14,012 nt of DNA from Anaerolineae bacterium (GCA_021162125.1 JAGGZG010000338.1:1-14012), one strand, 5' to 3'. Positions 6,601 through 13,008 are shown, counted from the stretch's first letter. Notes: generated from the letters alone by a model not told the origin. Translations and numbers: made by a program.

Positions 6601-6938
6601 TCGCAATCGCCGCAGGCCGTGCATTTCTGCGCGTCCACGTAGCGCGGCCAGCGACGAATCTCAACGCGCAGGTCAGCCCCCTCCCCCACCAGGCGAGTGA
6701 GAGTGGTATTCGTCCACACAGTGACGCGCGGGTGCTTCACCACCTCCAATTGTAGGACGGGTTGACAACCCGTCTGCTGTGGGACCGATCGGCAACCCGT
6801 CCCACGATTTCCGAGAAAGGGCGAGGACTCGATCAAGTGAACCTGCAGCCCGGCGTCTGCCAGGTCCAGCGCAGCCCGTACCCCGGCCACCGCACTGCCC
6901 ACGATCAACACGCCCTGCGCCAAGCCCCTATCCCCCAT
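3660..6938 (-). CDS. HdrA-GltD fusion: FAD/NAD(P)-binding, multi-FeS heterodisulfide reductase A-like protein
   Basis: This 1092-residue flavoprotein is built in blocks. Residues 9-35 are an HdrA-type dinucleotide fold (VLIVGSAVAG), and 106-116 are a ferredoxin motif (CTACGDCEEVCP). Residues about 137-560 are an inserted GltD/NfnB-like module: Cys150, 154, 193, 197 and 201, FAD fold VVGAGPSG at 241-248, NAD(P) fold VIGGGNTA at 387-394, and FAAGDAIGQP at 532-541. A Cys-rich stretch follows (629-645). The HdrA core resumes at VFVCKCGDEIANVVDV (727-742) through NVREQCAWVH (831-840). A degenerate Rossmann-like segment is near 878-900, and two [4Fe-4S] motifs end the protein (1015-1025 and 1049-1059). 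It resembles the large HdrA proteins (HdrL type) of some sulfate reducers. Probable role: flavin-based electron transfer between ferredoxin, NAD(P)H and a disulfide-type acceptor. It starts 2 nt after the korC stop. Two repeats are embedded in frame (residues 45-63 and about 223-234). Confidence 0.9.
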   Translation of the reverse strand: MGDRGLAQGVLIVGSAVAGVRAALDLADAGLQVHLIESSPFLGNRGTGCRSVPQQTGCQPVLQLEVVKHPRVTVWTNTTLTRLVGEGADLRVEIRRWPRYVDAQKCTACGDCEEVCPVVVPGQGHTAIHKLPGVSVPNFYVIDKQGRAPCSDACPGGIHVQGYVALIAAGRYREALDLICEAVPFPGILGRVCHRPCEANCRRAEVDQAVSIRNLKRFVADWDYPSDLPTSQPSTGKRVAVVGAGPSGLTVAYELAKRGHAVTVFEALPVVGGMMAVGIPAYRLPREVIRREVERIRALGVEIRCHTRIGKDGDLSVDELLAGYDAAFLGVGAHRPRAMGIPGEELPGVVQGIDLLRAISLAQQLPDSEWPGRLAKLLPAHVRRVAVIGGGNTALDVARSLLRQGVRDVRVLYRRSRAEMPAIPDEVEDAEREGIPIEFLTQPIRVIGEGGRVVGLECVRMKLGEPDESGRRRPMLITGTEFIVDVDLVVPAIGQQPDLDLLGDAVGEYAITRQGNLNVDRVTYMTSRPGVFAAGDAIGQPLSVIDAIGTGKQAARGIDAYLRGIKLEDELAVDAHQVPVARRELLPEEKVPKPRHPMPAIPLAERLKGYAEVELGFDEATAVAEATRCLSCGPCAECLACEKVCQPRAIDHAMRGETVALDVGAVIVVGEGQVTGGEDHVYRVAADDVVGASAVAAQVMADLGVGLAATPVPVVVQRSPLAARLGVFVCKCGDEIANVVDVPAVVAQAARWPGVAYAATLDFACQTEGAETIAAAVSTHELDGVVVAACSCCALDQACYGCTSQRVRCKTNLGVLPDGGLQIAARLEFVNVREQCAWVHAADPARATAKAQRLIAAAVAKLRQPDSRERAAGRVEGPVLVWGRGKAAEACAGLLARQGVAVVREAGQPVSVRGSLGDYTVTLGRNGASRTVSAGMIVLAPVDAAEMPAWERAFGLGGLFPEDGLVSRRPGLFACPPTLEAETAGAAAAARVMALLGRSQRVAEGNVAQVDAARCRACGTCESLCEFGAIAVRQVVPEVWHAVVNPAACAGCGTCAAHCPSGAITAGYSTDAQIEAMLRAMLSTDEGQRISG
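6237..6270. repeat. 8-bp tandem repeat inside the HdrA-GltD gene
   Basis: Four degenerate octamers (GGAAGGTT, GGGAGGTT, GGAAGATC, GGAAGGAT) run in tandem. In frame they encode about residues 223-234 (DYPSDLPTSQPS), just before the GltD-like FAD fold, where GltD proteins usually have a short loop. The same unit type occurs in the intergenic DNA at 3162-3180. Confidence 0.75.
6752..6805. repeat. double palindromic repeat inside the HdrA-GltD gene
   Basis: GACGGGTTG and CAACCCGTC form a perfect 9-bp palindrome around one base (6756-6774). A second stem pairs GTGGGAC (6779-6785) with GTCCCAC (6799-6805). The outer bases GTAGGACGGGTT match the style of the intergenic element at 1394-1439. Translated in frame, the element encodes residues 45-63 (RGTGCRSVPQQTGCQPVLQ). 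Confidence 0.85.
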
Positions 6939-6940
6939 TG

Positions 6941-7495
6941 CTATCCGCCATCCGCCATCCGTCGGCCATACTCGTACCCCAGCTCGAAGGCACGCTGGTT
7001 GAGCTCTTCCGTCCCTTTGGGCACGGATTCGAGCACGGCCTGGCGTAGCGCGTCTACCGAAACCACGTCGGTCACGGCGGCGAAAAAGCCCAGCATCACC
7101 ACGTTGGCCACAATCCTGCGCCCCAGCTCCTCCTCGGCCAGGCGAGTGGCGGGAATGGATAGGACGCGCAGCCCCGCCGCTTCCTCCCCCAATTCTACCA
7201 GGTCCTCGTCCACTAGGAGCAGCCCATCGCGGTTGAGGCCGGGCACGTACTTGTTGTAGGCTCCCTGGGACATCACCACCAGGATGCGCGGGTCCAGGAG
7301 ATGGGGATAGTGAATGGGCTCGTCGGAGATGATGACCTGTGCCGCGCAGGCCCCGCCCCGCGACTCAGGCCCGTAACTCTGGGTGAAAGTGGCGTACTTG
7401 CCATCGTGAATCGCTGCTGCCGTGCCGATAATGTTGCCACTGCGGATAATCCCCTGCCCGCCAAAGCCGGCTATGCGCACCTCGATTCTGCTCAT
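6941..7495 (-). CDS. korC: 2-oxoacid:ferredoxin oxidoreductase, gamma subunit
   Basis: This 184-residue protein begins MSRIEVRIAGFGGQGI, the hallmark GFGGQG (residues 10-15) of the gamma subunit of pyruvate/2-oxoacid:ferredoxin oxidoreductases. It continues with TQSYGPESRGGA and VVMSQGAYNKY, also typical of the family. The subunit helps build the catalytic core and the CoA-binding side. ATG at 7493-7495 is chosen because GGAG lies 8 nt upstream. An ATG 12 nt earlier (7505-7507) has no such site. The frame stays open much further upstream, but that part lies inside korB and is not this protein. The stop codon is in a 7-bp tandem repeat, and the HdrA-like gene begins 2 nt later, so translational coupling is likely. 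Confidence 0.92.
   Translation of the reverse strand: MSRIEVRIAGFGGQGIIRSGNIIGTAAAIHDGKYATFTQSYGPESRGGACAAQVIISDEPIHYPHLLDPRILVVMSQGAYNKYVPGLNRDGLLLVDEDLVELGEEAAGLRVLSIPATRLAEEELGRRIVANVVMLGFFAAVTDVVSVDALRQAVLESVPKGTEELNQRAFELGYEYGRRMADGG
6943..6963. repeat. 7-bp tandem repeat at the korC/hdrA junction
   Basis: About three units of CATCCGC occur in tandem (TATCCGC, CATCCGC, CATCCGT). They encode the korC C-terminus (MADGG) and, on the minus strand, GGCGGA just before the HdrA-like start, which may act as a weak ribosome binding site. It is short, so it could be chance, but it matches the other 7-8-bp repeats in the window. Confidence 0.45.
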
Positions 7496-7522
7496 CCTAT
7501 GCTCCATGAAATCCAAAATTCG

Positions 7523-7576
7523 GTAGCGGCGCCCCTGGCGAGCGCCGCAGACGTCGGGGGCAAGCCCCGCCGCTAC
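7523..7576. repeat. REP-like palindromic element between korB and korC
   Basis: Outer arms GTAGCGGCG (7523-7531) and CGCCGCTAC (7568-7576) enclose two inner hairpins, GCGGCGC/GCGCCGC (7526-7532 with 7542-7548) and GGGG/CCCC around CAAG. The korB stop codon (TAG, 7573-7575) lies within the outer arm. There is no T-tract, so it is more likely an mRNA-stabilising or mobile palindrome than a terminator. A similarly closed element (GTAGC...GCTAC) is found at 12714-12745. Confidence 0.75.
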
Positions 7577-8451
7577 TGGGCTATCGCCTTTTGCACAATG
7601 CCGGCGCAGCAATCGGAAAAGGTCGGCTTCTCGATGTCTACAAATTTGCCCTCGATGATGTCTCCGCCCAGTTCTATGTCCACGCTCCTGGGGTCCGCAC
7701 CGTGGCGGATGATGCCCCTCTCGTGGTAGTATCGCAACGTGTCCAGGCCAGTGCGCTGTTTGTGCCGCCGCCCAAAGTTCGTAGGGCAAGGAGAGACCAC
7801 CTCCACAAAGCTGAACCCGCGTTTGGCCAGCGCCTCGCTTATCGCTCTCTCCAGGCGGCGCACGTGGAGCACCGTCCACCGGGCCACGTACACCGCACCG
7901 CTGGCCGCCGCCAGATACGGCAGATTAAACGGGTGTTCGTAGTTGCCGTAGGGCGTGGTAGTGGTGACGGCCCCTACCGGCGTAGTCGCCCCGGCCTGGC
8001 CGCCGGTCATCCCGTAGTTGAAATTGTTCACGCAGATGACCGTCATGTCTATGTTGCGCCGCGCCGCGTGGATGAAGTGGTTGCCGCCGATGGTCACCAA
8101 ATCACCGTCACCGGAGAAGACCACCACTTTCAGCTCCGGGTTGGCCAGCTTGAGCCCGGTGGCGAAAGGAATCGCCCGCCCATGTGTGGTGTGGAACGAG
8201 TCGAGGCGGACGTAACCCGCCACCCGTCCGGTGCAACCGATGCCACTCACCACGACCACTTTGTCCAGGTCCAGGCCCGATTTCAGCAGAGCGCTGATGA
8301 AGCAAGTCAACGCTGTGCCGATTCCGCAGCCCGAACACCAGATGTGTGGCAGCCGCTCCTCACGCAACAGGTCATCCATCGGATGGCGCTCCTGTGGAGC
8401 AGCCTCTGGCTCCACCGCCTTCGCCTCTGTGCGCAGCGTCGGTTCACTCAT
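7573..8451 (-). CDS. korB: 2-oxoacid:ferredoxin oxidoreductase, beta subunit (thiamine diphosphate binding)
   Basis: This 292-residue protein carries the thiamine diphosphate motif GDGD at 114-117 followed by VNNFNYGMTGGQ (141-152). Likely [4Fe-4S] ligands are visible in WCSGCG (Cys39, Cys42), GIGCTGR (Cys73) and SPCPTNFGRR (Cys222). GIGCTGR and NFNYGMTGGQ are typical of the Kor/Vor-type four-subunit enzymes. The subunit decarboxylates the 2-oxoacid and passes electrons to ferredoxin. The ATG at 8449-8451 overlaps the korA stop (ATGA) and has AGGAGGG 7 nt upstream. The first ~25 residues are a variable Glu-rich extension before MDDLLREERLPHIWC. The 2-oxoglutarate assignment rests on the neighbouring sucCD genes, not on residues I can read directly. 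Confidence 0.93.
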   Translation of the reverse strand: MSEPTLRTEAKAVEPEAAPQERHPMDDLLREERLPHIWCSGCGIGTALTCFISALLKSGLDLDKVVVVSGIGCTGRVAGYVRLDSFHTTHGRAIPFATGLKLANPELKVVVFSGDGDLVTIGGNHFIHAARRNIDMTVICVNNFNYGMTGGQAGATTPVGAVTTTTPYGNYEHPFNLPYLAAASGAVYVARWTVLHVRRLERAISEALAKRGFSFVEVVSPCPTNFGRRHKQRTGLDTLRYYHERGIIRHGADPRSVDIELGGDIIEGKFVDIEKPTFSDCCAGIVQKAIAQ

Positions 8452-9608
8452 GCCACGGCCCTCCTGATCGCGGCCAGCACCTGCTCTGGCTTGTGGATGT
8501 CCCCACCTGGATGGGGCACCAGGTAAACGGGCACCCGGCCCGCTGCGCACCGTTCCACCTCCAGTGCAATCTGTCCCCAGTTGATCTCCGGCACCACGAA
8601 GGCCCGCGCCCGTTCCGCCAGGGCCCGGATCTTTTCCTCCGCGAAAGGCCACACCGTGATCAGGCGCAGCATCCCCACCTTGATCCCTTCCCGGTGGGCC
8701 AACTCGATGGGCCACATGGCCGCGCGGGCCGCGATTCCATAAGAAACAACGACCACCTCCGCATCCTCCAAGTACAGCTCCTCCACCTCAATGATCTCGT
8801 CTTTGTACAGGCGTATCTTGTTCACCAGCCGCTGAATTAACTTCCATTGGGCTGAATCGTCACTGGTGGCCGGATACCCCCGCTCGTCGTGAGTCAGGCC
8901 GGTGACGTGAATGCGGTAGCCCTCGCCAGCGACGGCCATCGGCGGCACCAGATCATCGTCCGCGACGTAAGGCTGGTATCCATCGCCGGGCGGAATCCGT
9001 GGCTTACGGCGGGGAACGATTGTCACCTCCTCCGGCGGGGGGATGACCACTCGCTCGGTCATGTGTCCCACCTCGGCATCGGTCATGATCAGCACCGGGG
9101 TACGGAACCGCTCCGAGAGATTGAAAGCGCGAATGGTCAGATCAAACAGTTCCTGGGGAGAGCTAGGCGCTAGGGCAATTATCTCGTAAGGGCCGTGCGC
9201 CCCCCAGCGAGCCTGCATCATGTCCCCCTGCGCCACCAAAGTCGGCAATCCGGTGGACGGCCCGCCGCGCTGCACGTTCACCAACACACACGGCGTCTCG
9301 GTCATGATCCCCAGCCCCAGGTTCTCCATCATCAGAGAGAAACCGGGACCCGAGGTGGCGGTCATGGCCTTCACCCCGGCCCAGGAGGCCCCCAGGACGG
9401 CGTTCATCGAACCCAGTTCATCCTCCATCTGAATGTACGTGCCCCCTATCTGGGGCATGCGCGCCGCCATGCGTTGGGCGATCTCGGTAGCTGGAGTGAT
9501 GGGGTATCCGGCGAAGAACCGGCAGCCGGCCGTGATGGCCCCTTCCGCGCAGGCGACGTCCCCCTGCATGAAGAAACTTCCGCTCAGCACCCCTTTCTCA
9601 CTGCTCAT
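8448..9608 (-). CDS. korA: 2-oxoacid:ferredoxin oxidoreductase, alpha subunit
   Basis: The 386-residue protein contains AGYPITPATE (residues 33-42), the family motif that contacts thiamine diphosphate and substrate, then EDELGSMNAVLGASWAG and TATSGPGFSLM, all typical of KorA/PorA-type alpha subunits. RGGPSTGLPT near residues 114-123 supports the 2-oxoglutarate / branched-chain type over pyruvate. It lacks the long gamma-domain fusion of KorA proteins from many aerobes, in line with a separate korC. The ATG at 9606-9608 overlaps the korD stop by 4 nt, with GAGGTAGAG upstream. The last codons overlap the korB start. It forms the catalytic heterodimer with KorB in the cytoplasm. Confidence 0.94.
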   Translation of the reverse strand: MSSEKGVLSGSFFMQGDVACAEGAITAGCRFFAGYPITPATEIAQRMAARMPQIGGTYIQMEDELGSMNAVLGASWAGVKAMTATSGPGFSLMMENLGLGIMTETPCVLVNVQRGGPSTGLPTLVAQGDMMQARWGAHGPYEIIALAPSSPQELFDLTIRAFNLSERFRTPVLIMTDAEVGHMTERVVIPPPEEVTIVPRRKPRIPPGDGYQPYVADDDLVPPMAVAGEGYRIHVTGLTHDERGYPATSDDSAQWKLIQRLVNKIRLYKDEIIEVEELYLEDAEVVVVSYGIAARAAMWPIELAHREGIKVGMLRLITVWPFAEEKIRALAERARAFVVPEINWGQIALEVERCAAGRVPVYLVPHPGGDIHKPEQVLAAIRRAVA

Positions 9609-9880
9609 AACGTCTCTACCTCTCGCTCTTCCTCCACCCGGTAGATGGCGAACTCCGGACAGATCATCTCACACAGCCCGCAGCTCACGCACGCCGCCTC
9701 GTTCACGACGCGGGGTGGGTGGTATCCCTTAGAGTTGAACTCATCCGAGACCTCCAGAACCTGGCGGGGACAATAGGCCACGCACCAACCACAGCCCTTA
9801 CAGCGTTCACGGATGATGTAAATCCGTCCATGTGGTACGCGGATGGACGCCAAATCTAACGGTTTTCTCCAGTACTTCAC
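9605..9880 (-). CDS. korD: 2-oxoacid:ferredoxin oxidoreductase, delta subunit (2x[4Fe-4S] ferredoxin)
   Basis: A 91-residue ferredoxin with two complete [4Fe-4S] motifs: CKGCGWCVAYCP (Cys27, 30, 33, 37) and CVSCGLCEMICP (Cys64, 67, 70, 74). In four-subunit 2-oxoacid oxidoreductases this subunit carries electrons from the KorB cluster to free ferredoxin. The start chosen is GTG at 9878-9880 (MKYWRKPLDL), because GGGAG lies 6 nt upstream and the family normally has a short N-terminus. The frame continues to a GTG at 9928, but that adds 16 residues with no supporting site. It begins 54 bp after sucD and overlaps korA by 4 nt, so it is co-transcribed with korA. Confidence 0.92.
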   Translation of the reverse strand: MKYWRKPLDLASIRVPHGRIYIIRERCKGCGWCVAYCPRQVLEVSDEFNSKGYHPPRVVNEAACVSCGLCEMICPEFAIYRVEEEREVETL

Positions 9881-9934
9881 TGTACTCTCCCATTGCGCGA
9901 AGCGCGACCCAACCGCCTCACACCTCACACCCCA

Positions 9935-10801
9935 TCAACCAAGCTCCCTAATCAGCTCCGGTATCTCGTCGGGCCGGCTGGCGACGCGCACGCCCACCGC
10001 CTCGAAGGCAGCGATCTTCTCGGCAGCAGTGCCGGTGCCCCCCTCGATGATCGCCCCGGCGTGTCCCATGCGCTTACCCGGCGGCGCGGTCCGGCCAGCG
10101 ATGAAGGCCACCACCGGCTTGCTCATCTCAGTCGCGATGAAATCCGCCGCCCGCTCCTCGTCCGTGCCGCCGATTTCACCGATGAGCACCACGTAATCGG
10201 TCAGCGGGTCGTCCTCGAAAAGGGTAAGGATGTCCACGAAGTTGCTACCGATGATGGGATCGCCGCCGATGCCCACGGCGGTGGACTGTCCCAGACCAGC
10301 CATCGTCAGCGCGTTAACGACCTCGTAAGTCAGAGTGCCACTACGCGAAACAACGCCCACCGGCCCTGGCATGTGAATGTGACCAGGCATGATGCCCACT
10401 TTGGCCTCGCCAGGAGTGATCACCCCCGGGCAGTTCGGGCCGATGAGCCGTGTACCCCTGGCGTCCAAGTAAGCCTTGACACACACCATGTCCAGTACGG
10501 GGATGCCCTCGGTGATGCACACCACCAGCTCGATACCCGCGTCCGCCGCCTCGTAGAGAGCGTCCGGGGCAAAACGGGCTGGCACGTACACGATGGACGT
10601 GTTGGCTCCGGTAGCCGTCACCGCCTCGCGAACGGTGTCGAACACGGGTACTCCGGCCACCCATCCACCGCCTTTGCCCGGTGTGACCCCGGCGACCACC
10701 TGTGTGCCGTATTCCAACATCTGGCGGGTGTGGAACTCACCCTCTCGACCGGTGATACCCTGTACTAGCAAGCGCGTGTCTTTGTCAACCAGAATGCTCA
10801 T
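9935..10801 (-). CDS. sucD: succinyl-CoA synthetase, alpha subunit
   Basis: The 288-residue protein has the CoA-binding N-terminus (QGITGREGEFHT, residues 14-25), GPNCPGVITPGE (121-132) and GHAGAII with the phospho-accepting His247. It catalyses succinyl-CoA + ADP or GDP + Pi to succinate + ATP or GTP, and the reverse, with SucC. Length is normal. The ATG at 10799-10801 is supported by AGGAG 6 nt upstream. A promoter-like sequence is visible 20-50 bp upstream, so sucD and the kor genes may have their own transcription start even though sucC lies upstream in the same direction. A malate-CoA ligase or citryl-CoA synthetase relative is possible, but the adjacent 2-oxoacid oxidoreductase favours succinate. 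Confidence 0.95.
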   Translation of the reverse strand: MSILVDKDTRLLVQGITGREGEFHTRQMLEYGTQVVAGVTPGKGGGWVAGVPVFDTVREAVTATGANTSIVYVPARFAPDALYEAADAGIELVVCITEGIPVLDMVCVKAYLDARGTRLIGPNCPGVITPGEAKVGIMPGHIHMPGPVGVVSRSGTLTYEVVNALTMAGLGQSTAVGIGGDPIIGSNFVDILTLFEDDPLTDYVVLIGEIGGTDEERAADFIATEMSKPVVAFIAGRTAPPGKRMGHAGAIIEGGTGTAAEKIAAFEAVGVRVASRPDEIPELIRELG

Positions 10802-10807
10802 TTATCT

Positions 10808-10812
10808 CTCCT
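10808..10812 (-). promoter_or_regulatory. sucD ribosome binding site
   Basis: AGGAG on the minus strand lies 6 nt before the sucD ATG. The putative promoter ends about 10 bp further upstream, which would make a very short leader. Confidence 0.7.
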
Positions 10813-10821
10813 CATCAGATT

Positions 10822-10851
10822 GTTATACTGAGAGCGATTAGATTTTGTGAA
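10822..10851 (-). promoter_or_regulatory. putative sigma70-type promoter for sucD-kor-hdr
   Basis: On the minus strand TTCACA (10846-10851) and TATAAC (10822-10827) each match five of six bases of the -35 and -10 consensus, with an 18-bp spacer. The predicted start, around 10815, would leave a leader of about 14 nt that just includes the ribosome binding site. Found by eye, so moderate support. Confidence 0.5.
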
Positions 10852-10868
10852 AAAGGGGCGAGATGAAC

Positions 10869-10950
10869 ACGTGTTGCGTGTTGCGTGGTGCGTATTGCGT
10901 GCTACGTTTTACTGTGAGAGGTTTTTACGCAACACGCAACACGTAACACG
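10869..10950. repeat. inverted arrays of a 7-bp repeat between the HIT gene and sucD
   Basis: The left array (10869-10906) is about five degenerate copies of GTGTTGC. The right array (10927-10950) is about three copies of the inverse unit CGCAACA. Positions 10870-10886 pair perfectly with 10927-10943 over 17 bp, with a 40-nt loop. It could fold in the sucC-HIT transcript and weaken read-through into sucD. A TTTTT run occurs on the minus strand, but 17 nt past the stem, so a standard intrinsic terminator is not shown. The rest of the 214-bp gap contains the sucD promoter candidate and no gene. Confidence 0.85.
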
Positions 10951-11015
10951 CCCAGTTGCTCGATAGGTCCATCAACAGCAATGGCCTGCTTTCACGTTTC
11001 ATCCTTCACACACAC

Positions 11016-11426
11016 TCAGTATAGATGCTCGCGGATGCGCGCTGCTATCCCGCGTAGAACCGAGAATTCCACCCGTTGAACGCGCGGCGGCAGGCGCAGC
11101 TCATCGCCAATCCAACGGGGGATGATATGCACGTGAAAGTGAAACACGCTCTGAAACGCGGCCCGTTCGTTGGACTGGAAAAGGTTCATCCCGTCCGGCT
11201 GCAACGCCGCCCGCACAGCACGGGCCACGTGCACCGTCGTGCGCATCACGGCCGCCGCCGCATCGGGGTCAACGTCGTACAAATTGCGATAGTGCTCTTT
11301 GGTCACCACCAAAACGTGGCCCTGGCTCACCGGGTTGATGTCCATGAAGGCCAGAGTATCGTCGTCCTCGTAGACCACAGCCGCCGGGGCTGCCCCAGCC
11401 ACGATCGCACAGAAGATGCAATCCAT
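11016..11426 (-). CDS. HIT-family nucleotide hydrolase/transferase
   Basis: This 136-residue protein has the HIT signature HFHVHIIPRW, giving the histidine triad His96, His98 and His100, and the N-terminal MDCIFC (Cys3, Cys6), often a zinc site in bacterial HIT proteins. NPVSQGHVLVVTKEHY (residues 31-46) is also typical. HIT proteins hydrolyse or transfer nucleotidyl groups, such as AMP-linked or dinucleoside polyphosphate substrates. The exact substrate is unknown. ATG at 11424-11426 is preferred because the family normally starts MDCIFC and GGGGTGAG lies just upstream. A GTG at 11433-11435 overlapping the sucC stop is the alternative. It starts 5 nt after sucC, so it is in the sucC transcript, separating sucC from sucD. 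Confidence 0.92.
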   Translation of the reverse strand: MDCIFCAIVAGAAPAAVVYEDDDTLAFMDINPVSQGHVLVVTKEHYRNLYDVDPDAAAAVMRTTVHVARAVRAALQPDGMNLFQSNERAAFQSVFHFHVHIIPRWIGDELRLPPRVQRVEFSVLRGIAARIREHLY

Positions 11427-11431
11427 CGCTC

Positions 11432-12574
<1,143 letters not shown>

Positions 12575-12594
12575 ACACTCACTCCTTTCAGCCA

Positions 12595-12627
12595 AGAAAC
12601 CCGTTTTCCGGCAGAAAACGGGTTTCT
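12595..12627. repeat. perfect 14-bp palindrome in the sucC leader
   Basis: AGAAACCCGTTTTC (12595-12608) and its complement (12614-12627) enclose a CGGCA loop. It ends 7 bp upstream of the sucC ribosome binding site (12582-12588), which it leaves free. On neither strand is the stem followed by a strong T-tract. It resembles dispersed palindromes of Chloroflexota genomes, from memory. It could be a leader hairpin affecting sucC mRNA stability or translation. Confidence 0.8.
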
Positions 12628-12655
12628 AAAGGAATACAGAACAAAGACGCTATCC

Positions 12656-12745
12656 CCTCTTCTGATGAGAGGCGCGTTACAACGATTGCCAGCTTGTGAC
12701 CATTATCGGGAGGCGTAGCTTTTCCGGGAGACCCGGCTGCGCTAC
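12656..12745. repeat. two further hairpins in the sucC upstream region
   Basis: CCTCT (12656-12660) pairs with AGAGG (12668-12672). A larger element has outer arms GTAGC (12715-12719) and GCTAC (12741-12745) enclosing CCGGG/CCCGG (12724-12736). The latter is closed by the same GTAGC-type ends as the element at 7523-7576. Together with 12595-12627 these occupy most of the 209 bp between sucC and the next gene. I see no coding sequence there and no convincing promoter. Confidence 0.55.
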
Positions 12746-12783
12746 TGATCACGTTCAAATCGCCCCTTTGCGATGAAATTATT

Positions 12784-12984
12784 CTAACAGCATCTGGAGT
12801 TCGGCCACCGCGCGCGGATCAGCCGATGCTCAGCCAGAAAAGCCTCTTTCACCATGCCTTGTACGAATACCAGCACCAAGCGAGCAGCATTGGCGATGTC
12901 AAGCAGAGTAGCCTCATCCCGTTGCACAACTTGCCTCTCGTTCAGAGAAAAGAACTTAGGAATTGTTGCAATAAAGTTGCTCAC
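12784..12984 (-). pseudogene. truncated, chimeric HepT/DUF86-like remnant
   Basis: This is a 66-codon open frame. Residues about 20-51 (RDEATLLDIANAARLVLVFVQGMVKEAFLA) look like the first helix of HepT/DUF86 proteins, the toxin half of MNT-HepT systems. The full family is about 110-130 aa and ends with an RX4HXY motif that is absent here. Straight after FLA the sequence becomes EHRLIRARWPNSRCC. The EHRLIR part is encoded by 12817-12835, which matches 13304-13322 in the neighbouring 78-aa gene at 18 of 19 bases and in the same frame. So the HepT-like part seems fused to a fragment of another small gene and then to unrelated sequence. The frame begins with GTG at 12982-12984 (GGGGAG 5 nt upstream) right after a TAG. 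A GTG at 12925-12927 is an alternative. I see no intact MNT partner. Function is probably lost. Confidence 0.5.
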
Positions 12985-13008
12985 CTACGCTCCCCTTTAC
13001 CGTGTGAG

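Noticed and set aside
7496..7879. N-terminal extension of KorC upstream of MSRIEV
   Set aside because: The frame is open but overlaps korB, gives an atypical translation and lies before the standard KorC start with its GGAG site.
8452..8715. N-terminal extension of KorB upstream of MSEPTL
   Set aside because: It lies inside korA in another frame. The ATGA overlap and AGGAGGG site mark the real start at 8451.
7573..9880. Pyruvate:ferredoxin oxidoreductase instead of a 2-oxoglutarate enzyme
   Set aside because: Not excluded by residues alone, but adjacent sucCD and the KorA/KorB motif variants favour 2-oxoglutarate; kept as a caveat only.
10869..10950. CRISPR-like array
   Set aside because: Units are 7 bp in direct tandem without spacers, and the second array is inverted. 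There are no 24-40-bp repeats with unique spacers and no cas genes.
12595..12627. Intrinsic terminator upstream of sucC
   Set aside because: The stem is strong, but neither strand has a T-tract directly after it, and on the minus strand it runs straight into the sucC ribosome binding site region.
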